The position numbers and the translations under genes were made by a program. From contig CAZXFH010000072.1 of NCBI GenBank assembly GCA_964640055.1, forward strand, positions 1 through 11,464: a DNA stretch of 11,464 bases, in the 5' to 3' direction. Shown in pieces: positions 7,241 to 11,464 of the stretch (position 1 is the first letter of the stretch; the number at the start of each line of letters is the position of its first letter). The DNA comes from CAZXFH01 sp964640055. GTDB lineage: Bacteria; Fidelibacterota; UBA2242; JAFGTP01. Under the pieces are notes generated by a model. It made no database searches and was not told the DNA's origin. It was given only the letters and a program-made list of their open reading frames with translations.

Positions 7241-7759
7241 TTGAATAAACACATCATCATGGTATTAATCCTCCTTTTTTCCAACCTCATTTTTTGGAAT
7301 TGTAATATAACAGAACCGTCTGAGGACTATGGTTTTGGAATATACCTTTTGAAAGATACAACTCTGACAACTTCAGGCGCAAAGGCCAGATCGCTAAAAT
7401 CATTAACTCTCCAAGATGATGATCCCTTAATCGATCTGGCTGATATAGTTACCTATAATTGGGAAGATCATCTGATAGATCTAACAAACGAAGCCTGTGA
7501 ACGAATGGGCAGGATTAACGAAAAAATCAAATCGATATATGGTTTGCCGTTTATCTTCATTGCCAGGAGAGAAAAAATTTATTTAGGGAATATTTATCCG
7601 GCTTATTCTTCATATATCCACCCGGATTTACCTTTCATTACAGTGGCTCCCTTTATCGAATTACAGATAATCCGCGCTCCTTCAAAGGAAGCAGCAGACC
7701 AGCGGATTGATGATAGAATTTACCAGGTCCTGGAAAAGCAAGAAAAATTAAGAGATTAA
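7241..7759 (+). CDS. Small exported protein, probable lipoprotein, unknown family (TTG start)
   Basis: This 172-aa protein starts with an export signal (K3, H4, hydrophobic 5-19) ending in WNC, with Cys21 as a possible lipid site. The residues before the Cys fit the classical lipobox poorly. The following CNITEPSED linker is like those of the proteins at 530 and 4897. The mature part has an acidic stretch (LQDDDPLIDLADIV), an aromatic/amphipathic helix (TYNWEDHLIDLTNEACERM), then IARREKIYLGNIYP and SSYIHPDLPFITVAP segments and a charged C-terminal helix. I recognise no enzyme motif. TTG is preferred over ATG 7259 because the ATG would delete the positively charged start of the signal peptide; an AAGAGA lies about 7 nt upstream. 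A 23-nt gap to the next gene suggests co-transcription. Confidence 0.75.
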   Translation: MNKHIIMVLILLFSNLIFWNCNITEPSEDYGFGIYLLKDTTLTTSGAKARSLKSLTLQDDDPLIDLADIVTYNWEDHLIDLTNEACERMGRINEKIKSIYGLPFIFIARREKIYLGNIYPAYSSYIHPDLPFITVAPFIELQIIRAPSKEAADQRIDDRIYQVLEKQEKLRD

Positions 7760-7782
7760 CCTTTTACGGAAAGTGCCTGATC

Positions 7783-8265
7783 ATGGAAACTCATCCGAAA
7801 CAACGGTTTTTTTGTAGTAATCTTCCCTTCAGGCAAGGATTTGGATCCTTTAGCCGATGCACAATTTTTATTTTATTTTTATTATGCGCCTGTCATGACC
7901 ACAATATATTCATTTATATCCCCACCAATGACTTTCATTATCACAGTTACAGTGTCGACGGTACAAAAGTTGCTGAGGGGTGGTTATCATTTAACATAAA
8001 CAGTGATTCCACAGTCAGCGGTGAATGGCATTTTGATAAAATCGCCGGTAAACCAGAAGAAATAGGTCCCCAATGGGGCGAAGGCAGCTTACAGGGAGAT
8101 TATGTCAGCGATACCCTCTGGCTCGAACTGAAGCCCCAGTACCGGGACAATAACTTCCAGTTAAGAGGTACCCTGAATAAGGAACGTTATAGCGGGAAAT
8201 GGTATTGGATCACTTATGCCGGTGTGAGCGGTCGGGGAACTTTCAAAGCTAATTATAAAGAGTAA
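7783..8265 (+). CDS. Small probable lipoprotein with beta-sandwich-like repeats
   Basis: This 160-aa protein has a long basic N-terminus (about 25 residues), then a hydrophobic segment FILFLLCAC with a reasonable L-C-A-C lipobox (Cys37), then HDHN. The mature region alternates short strands with Gly/Trp turns: SGEWHF, GEGSLQGDYVSDTLWLEL, FQLRGTL, YSGKWYW and GRGTF. This resembles the small lipocalin-like or calycin-type barrels common in secreted bacterial proteins, but I do not assign a ligand. It lies 15 nt before the 595-aa barrel gene and 23 nt after the preceding probable lipoprotein, so these three are probably one unit. A GGAAAG about 9 nt upstream is a fair Shine-Dalgarno. An internal start nearer the hydrophobic core cannot be excluded. 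Confidence 0.75.
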   Translation: METHPKQRFFCSNLPFRQGFGSFSRCTIFILFLLCACHDHNIFIYIPTNDFHYHSYSVDGTKVAEGWLSFNINSDSTVSGEWHFDKIAGKPEEIGPQWGEGSLQGDYVSDTLWLELKPQYRDNNFQLRGTLNKERYSGKWYWITYAGVSGRGTFKANYKE

Positions 8266-8280
8266 CGAGGAGGAATAACT

Positions 8281-10068
8281 ATGCCCAAAATCATCGCTTT
8301 ATTAATAATCATTAATTTTACCAGGTTGATCGGTGATGTACCCAATCCTAATTTCCGGGCGCCACGTATCCCTTATTTTATGGAGCCCTTTCATTTCCAG
8401 ACTGTGCAGCAAAAGATCTTTACACCGGATATCGACGGTATGTTTCCTGATGCTTATGGTGATTTAAGCTGGAATCCGGCTTTTATATTGGCGGCGCCCC
8501 GGGATGCTTTCTACCTGGATTTCAATTATCAACCGGCTGAAGCAAGCTCTACAAAGGGCTATAATCTCGGATATGATACTGAATATTCACTGGTCATTCC
8601 GCGCTGGTATACAAATACCAGCATCAAATCCGTGCAAACCATCCCTTTGTATCAACTGGCCTTTTTGAAACAGTTATCTAACCGGTTATCGGTAGGCCTC
8701 TTCAATCGTTCTATTTTTGATTACGGCCCTTACCGGACAACTCGATACTGGAAATCGGGCTTGCGATATGAAGATGCCCTAACCATGGGGTTCGCTGAGT
8801 ATGACTATGATTTTTCGGAAATGGAGCCCAAAGCGCTGGAAGTTGATGACAATCAGCAACTTGTCTGGGGTAATCAATCAGAATTATATCTGGGATATCA
8901 ACTGACCTCAAACCTTGACTTGGGTTTCCGCATTGGATATTATCATTATAAACATAATGGTACTCTGTATGATTCCAAGTGGGCTGACCGGCCTCATGAT
9001 TCTTTTGCAGACTTAAACGATGAAGAGCTGGAAATTTCAGCCGATCATTTTGAAGCGGGTGCCGGGCTTATATACCACCTCAATGCCACCACTAAGCTGG
9101 GGGTTTTCGCTTCCCTGATGAAGGGGAAAAGTAGTGAAACCATTGACTCCCAGGACACTTCGGATTATTGGTGGGAAAAAGAGTCGAATCCAACCTATTA
9201 CACTTTGCATCAGGATGAGATGATTCGCGGCGATGACTATGAATCCTCTGCCCAACGACCGTCGCTTTCACTCAGTTTGGAAAATTTTTATTCTGATAAC
9301 CTGCGTATCAGAGCCTTTCTAAATATTAATCAAACCGGGTATGATCTCACCGGTGAAAGTGTTTCCATGGATACCTCATGCGGTGACCGAGTCTATAATT
9401 ATTGGGATAATGATCAGGAGCAATTTCACCTCCGCCGTGAAGAAACCTCTGGCAAAACAGATTATGATTTGACCGGAAGCGGTACCCGGGAAATCTATTC
9501 CCAAAAGGGATTACTTTCCATCATCTACACCAATGGAAATAACTGGACCTTTTTTGGCGGTGTATATCTTTTACACCAAAACAGCGAGAAAAAGATGGAA
9601 CAGAATTCCGATTATGATTATGATTATCTTGCAGAATATACCCTCTATCACCCTGAAACAAGGCGTACCCATGATATCGATGAAAAATGTTATCGTTACA
9701 AAAACAATATAATCAGCTGGCAGGCCCGTTTTCCGGTGGGAATACGGGTCAATCTTGTGCCGCACTTCAGTATTATGCTGGGTACTGAGTTAGCCCTGCG
9801 CGTTGATGACACTAAGACCTCCGGTGATTTGGTATATCCCCAGAAAATCCATCGCCGCTGGAAAAACGAGACTATTATTGTGGAAGATATTGAAATTGAC
9901 CGTTATGAACGCTTTCGCTCATATCCTCCTAAAACTTTCGAGAAAAACACTGCTGTCCATTTTGGGGCTTTGTATACACATCCTCAGGGATTCAACTTTT
10001 TTATCAAAACCGAAGGTGATATTTTTCAAACCAATAACTGGACCCTGGGATTTGAAAAATTATTTTAA
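8281..10068 (+). CDS. Large outer-membrane beta-barrel protein
   Basis: This 595-aa protein is predicted to be an outer-membrane barrel. It has a short signal peptide (MPKIIALLIIINFTRLIG, cut near residue 18) followed by a proline-rich start. A PDAYGDLSWNPAF segment (about 56-68) recalls the NPA motif of outer-membrane transport barrels. Many alternating strands follow, rich in Tyr, Asp and Trp, with long acidic loops, including a DYDYDY run encoded by three tandem GATTAT units (9610-9627). The chain ends NNWTLGFEKLF, with a terminal Phe like that recognised by the BAM assembly machinery. Two Cys (in DTSCGD and DEKCYR) fall in loop regions and could form a disulphide. A very strong Shine-Dalgarno (GAGGAGG, 8267-8273) marks the ATG, the best in the window, suggesting high expression. 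Substrate and family name are not known to me. Confidence 0.85.
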   Translation: MPKIIALLIIINFTRLIGDVPNPNFRAPRIPYFMEPFHFQTVQQKIFTPDIDGMFPDAYGDLSWNPAFILAAPRDAFYLDFNYQPAEASSTKGYNLGYDTEYSLVIPRWYTNTSIKSVQTIPLYQLAFLKQLSNRLSVGLFNRSIFDYGPYRTTRYWKSGLRYEDALTMGFAEYDYDFSEMEPKALEVDDNQQLVWGNQSELYLGYQLTSNLDLGFRIGYYHYKHNGTLYDSKWADRPHDSFADLNDEELEISADHFEAGAGLIYHLNATTKLGVFASLMKGKSSETIDSQDTSDYWWEKESNPTYYTLHQDEMIRGDDYESSAQRPSLSLSLENFYSDNLRIRAFLNINQTGYDLTGESVSMDTSCGDRVYNYWDNDQEQFHLRREETSGKTDYDLTGSGTREIYSQKGLLSIIYTNGNNWTFFGGVYLLHQNSEKKMEQNSDYDYDYLAEYTLYHPETRRTHDIDEKCYRYKNNIISWQARFPVGIRVNLVPHFSIMLGTELALRVDDTKTSGDLVYPQKIHRRWKNETIIVEDIEIDRYERFRSYPPKTFEKNTAVHFGALYTHPQGFNFFIKTEGDIFQTNNWTLGFEKLF

Positions 10069-10088
10069 AAATTAATGAACTTGACTAT

Positions 10089-10117
10089 TTGATTAATCAT
10101 AAGGAATGAACTATATT
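10089..10117 (+). promoter_or_regulatory. Probable sigma-70-type promoter for the gene at 10143
   Basis: TTGATT (10089-10094) and TATATT (10112-10117) are separated by exactly 17 bp. Each is a fair match to -35 TTGACA and -10 TATAAT. Transcription would start near 10124, about 19 nt before the ATG and just upstream of the AAAGGGG Shine-Dalgarno. This is a sequence match only; no start has been mapped. Confidence 0.5.
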
Positions 10118-10142
10118 ATAAACCAAGAAAAGGGGTTTATTT

Positions 10143-11464
10143 ATGCAAAAATCATATAAAATCCATCAAGAACTAAAGTATTTAGCTTATTTAACCGAAG
10201 CCGGTATTAAACCACTCAGCCGCTGGGAGAAGCAAGTCACGCCGTTTCAGATAAATTTCCTGCATGATCTGGGATTGCATACCGATATCATCTCCCGTTC
10301 TCTGGTTAATGATCACTCCGTTGACGAACTAATTTTCAGCAGCAATAAACGCTATATCCGCTTATATGCCGGTTATTTTCACCAACAACCCTTCTTAAAG
10401 AATCCCAGCGAAAAATTGCTGGAAGGATTGCTTTTCGGTTATCCGGTGTGCTGTATCCGGAATTTTATCCACAAAGGGTACACTCCTAATGAATTGATGG
10501 ATAAGGGACAGGAGTTATTGTTCCACTGGGCTTGTCCCGGTTGTCAGGTGACCCCGTTACTACTACCCTATTACCGGGAAATATATGCATCTCTTCAGAA
10601 ACAAAAGTCACCCCAGCTACTTCCGCAATTATCTCCCTTGCTTAGACCCGCCGTCACTGGGTTAATAGTTTTACTCCTGCCCTTGTATCTCAAGGCTGAA
10701 AATCCCCATATATTACCTCTTCCGGAAGATACTGACGCTAATCACTTAACCTACCCGGAGGAAATTCTGCTGGGCCATTATACTGATCACTATTCTGCCG
10801 GTGAAGATTCCGGCATGGCCGGTTTTGTGCAGGCAACTTACTACCATAATTTAATCATATCCCTACCCAATTCTGTTACAGAAGATTCCTGTTACGCCAT
10901 TGATCATTTGACCTATGGCTCTGATCCCTGCCCGGTCTGTGGTGAAAGTATCAACATGGGTTATCTGGAATTGTGTAATCCCATGCGCAATAAATCTATG
11001 GATATAACTTATATGGCTCTGCATTTCATGCAAAAAGGCAGTTTTTCCTATGGTGATTCCACGGATAATGAACGCATTGATATTAAACCACTGAAAGAGA
11101 TCCTGGATCTATATGATCACTCCCATGATTCTCTGACGGTCAGTCCGGACAAGGACAGCGATAGTCTGCCGGACAGTATTGAAACCCAGATGGGGGTCTC
11201 CCCAAACAATGCCGACAGCAATGATAACGGTCTGATTGACGGCGCTGAGGTAGCCGAAGAATTTATTTATATGATTTCTAATTTACCGAGAGTAGAAGCG
11301 GGTGAAACCGCTCCCGATTATCAAATTTATGTGCAATATACTCTCGCTTATGGCCTGGAAAATTGTGATGTCTGTGGCACAACACTCAATATGGGCTATG
11401 TGAATATTATCAATCCCATGCAGGACATGGAGATTGAATTCCCGATCATGGGGTTGCATTATAT
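10143..11464 (+). CDS. Multidomain protein: YPxCC/CxxC domain, internal hydrophobic segment, duplicated Asp-rich + CxxCG-NMGY unit (3' end outside window)
   Basis: The frame opens at ATG 10143 with AAAGGGG seven nt upstream and runs 440 codons to the window end without a stop. Residues 1-165 carry no signal peptide. Cys103/104 lie in FGYPVCCIRNF and Cys131/134 in FHWACPGCQVTP; the YPxCC..F pattern recalls uncharacterised families such as DUF483, and metal or thiol chemistry is inferred. Residues 168-185 (RPAVTGLIVLLLPLYLKA) form a hydrophobic segment that looks like a signal peptide or a single membrane anchor. From residue 194 a unit of about 140-145 residues occurs twice: an Asp-rich thrombospondin-3-like stretch, a helix ending LP, and CxxCG with NMGY and an LH[FY] motif. 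Cys263/266 and Cys408/411 would make Zn-ribbon-like knuckles. Topology with N-terminus inside and repeats outside is inference. The function is unknown. It could be cut as one chain or extend to further copies downstream. Confidence 0.88.
   Translation, partial: MQKSYKIHQELKYLAYLTEAGIKPLSRWEKQVTPFQINFLHDLGLHTDIISRSLVNDHSVDELIFSSNKRYIRLYAGYFHQQPFLKNPSEKLLEGLLFGYPVCCIRNFIHKGYTPNELMDKGQELLFHWACPGCQVTPLLLPYYREIYASLQKQKSPQLLPQLSPLLRPAVTGLIVLLLPLYLKAENPHILPLPEDTDANHLTYPEEILLGHYTDHYSAGEDSGMAGFVQATYYHNLIISLPNSVTEDSCYAIDHLTYGSDPCPVCGESINMGYLELCNPMRNKSMDITYMALHFMQKGSFSYGDSTDNERIDIKPLKEILDLYDHSHDSLTVSPDKDSDSLPDSIETQMGVSPNNADSNDNGLIDGAEVAEEFIYMISNLPRVEAGETAPDYQIYVQYTLAYGLENCDVCGTTLNMGYVNIINPMQDMEIEFPIMGLHY
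10722..11057 (+). repeat. Protein repeat unit 1 (residues about 194-305)
   Basis: This first copy of the duplicated unit starts PEDTDANHLTYPEE, with only some Asp retained, then TYYHNLIISLP, TYGSDPCPVCGESINMGY, NPM, and ALHFMQKGSFSYGD. It aligns with unit 2 at a constant 140-residue offset from L202 to P242, then at 145 after a 5-residue insertion in unit 2. The metal-binding Asp positions look more eroded than in unit 2. Confidence 0.75.
11145..11464 (+). repeat. Protein repeat unit 2 (residues about 335 to window end)
   Basis: This second copy starts PDKDSDSLPDSIET and continues NADSNDNGLIDGAE, a good thrombospondin-type-3-like calcium motif (DxDxD...DxNxxGxxDxxE pattern). IYMISNLP, AYGLENCDVCGTTLNMGY, INPM and GLHY follow. 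It is cut by the window end within the region matching ALHF of unit 1. Confidence 0.75.

Noticed and set aside
9610..9627. Three GATTAT units as a phase-variable or mobile repeat
   Set aside because: They are in frame and encode a DYDYDY loop; each unit is 6 nt, so slippage would not shift the frame, and three copies are too few to suggest variation.

Overview
The window comes from a diderm (two-membrane) bacterium. It encodes several proteins with signal peptides and predicted outer-membrane beta-barrels, several probable lipoproteins, and a sigma-54-type two-component pair. All genes lie on the + strand. Coding DNA is moderately AT-rich, intergenic DNA is strongly AT-rich, and TTG starts are used. 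The style of the barrels and lipoproteins recalls uncultured lineages around the Fibrobacterota-Chlorobiota-Bacteroidota (FCB) superphylum, but the sequence does not prove this. No tRNA, rRNA, CRISPR array, transposase or integrase was seen.

Region 1 (1-3421) is a tight operon. It holds the 3' end of a sensor histidine kinase, a small envelope protein (530-1078), an NtrC-type sigma-54 response regulator (1083-2453) and a secreted coiled-coil protein (2450-3421). Gaps are 4 and 4 nt, followed by a 4-nt ATGA overlap. An envelope protein sits between kinase and regulator, so the signalling module is physically linked to envelope proteins. Region 2 (3422-4560) has a 92-bp spacer and a TTG-started outer-membrane beta-barrel.

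Region 3 (4561-4896) is 336 bp of AT-rich non-coding DNA with two inverted repeats and a spaced direct repeat. It probably holds the control region of what follows.

Region 4 (4897-10068) is a colinear run: a membrane-anchored or secreted serpin with an inhibitory-type hinge, a probable barrel, two small probable lipoproteins of unknown function, and a 595-aa barrel with a strong Shine-Dalgarno. Short gaps (15-39 nt) suggest one transcription unit of envelope proteins.

Region 5 (10069-11464) contains a plausible sigma-70 promoter and a large open reading frame (10143 to beyond the window end) with no stop in the window. It encodes the most unusual protein here: a cytoplasmic-looking N-terminal domain with an FGYPVCC motif and a CPGC motif, a signal-peptide-like hydrophobic segment in the middle, then a roughly 140-145-residue unit present at least twice. 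Each unit joins an Asp-rich, thrombospondin-type-3-like segment to a CxxCG...NMGY cysteine domain. This is the best candidate for an undescribed system.
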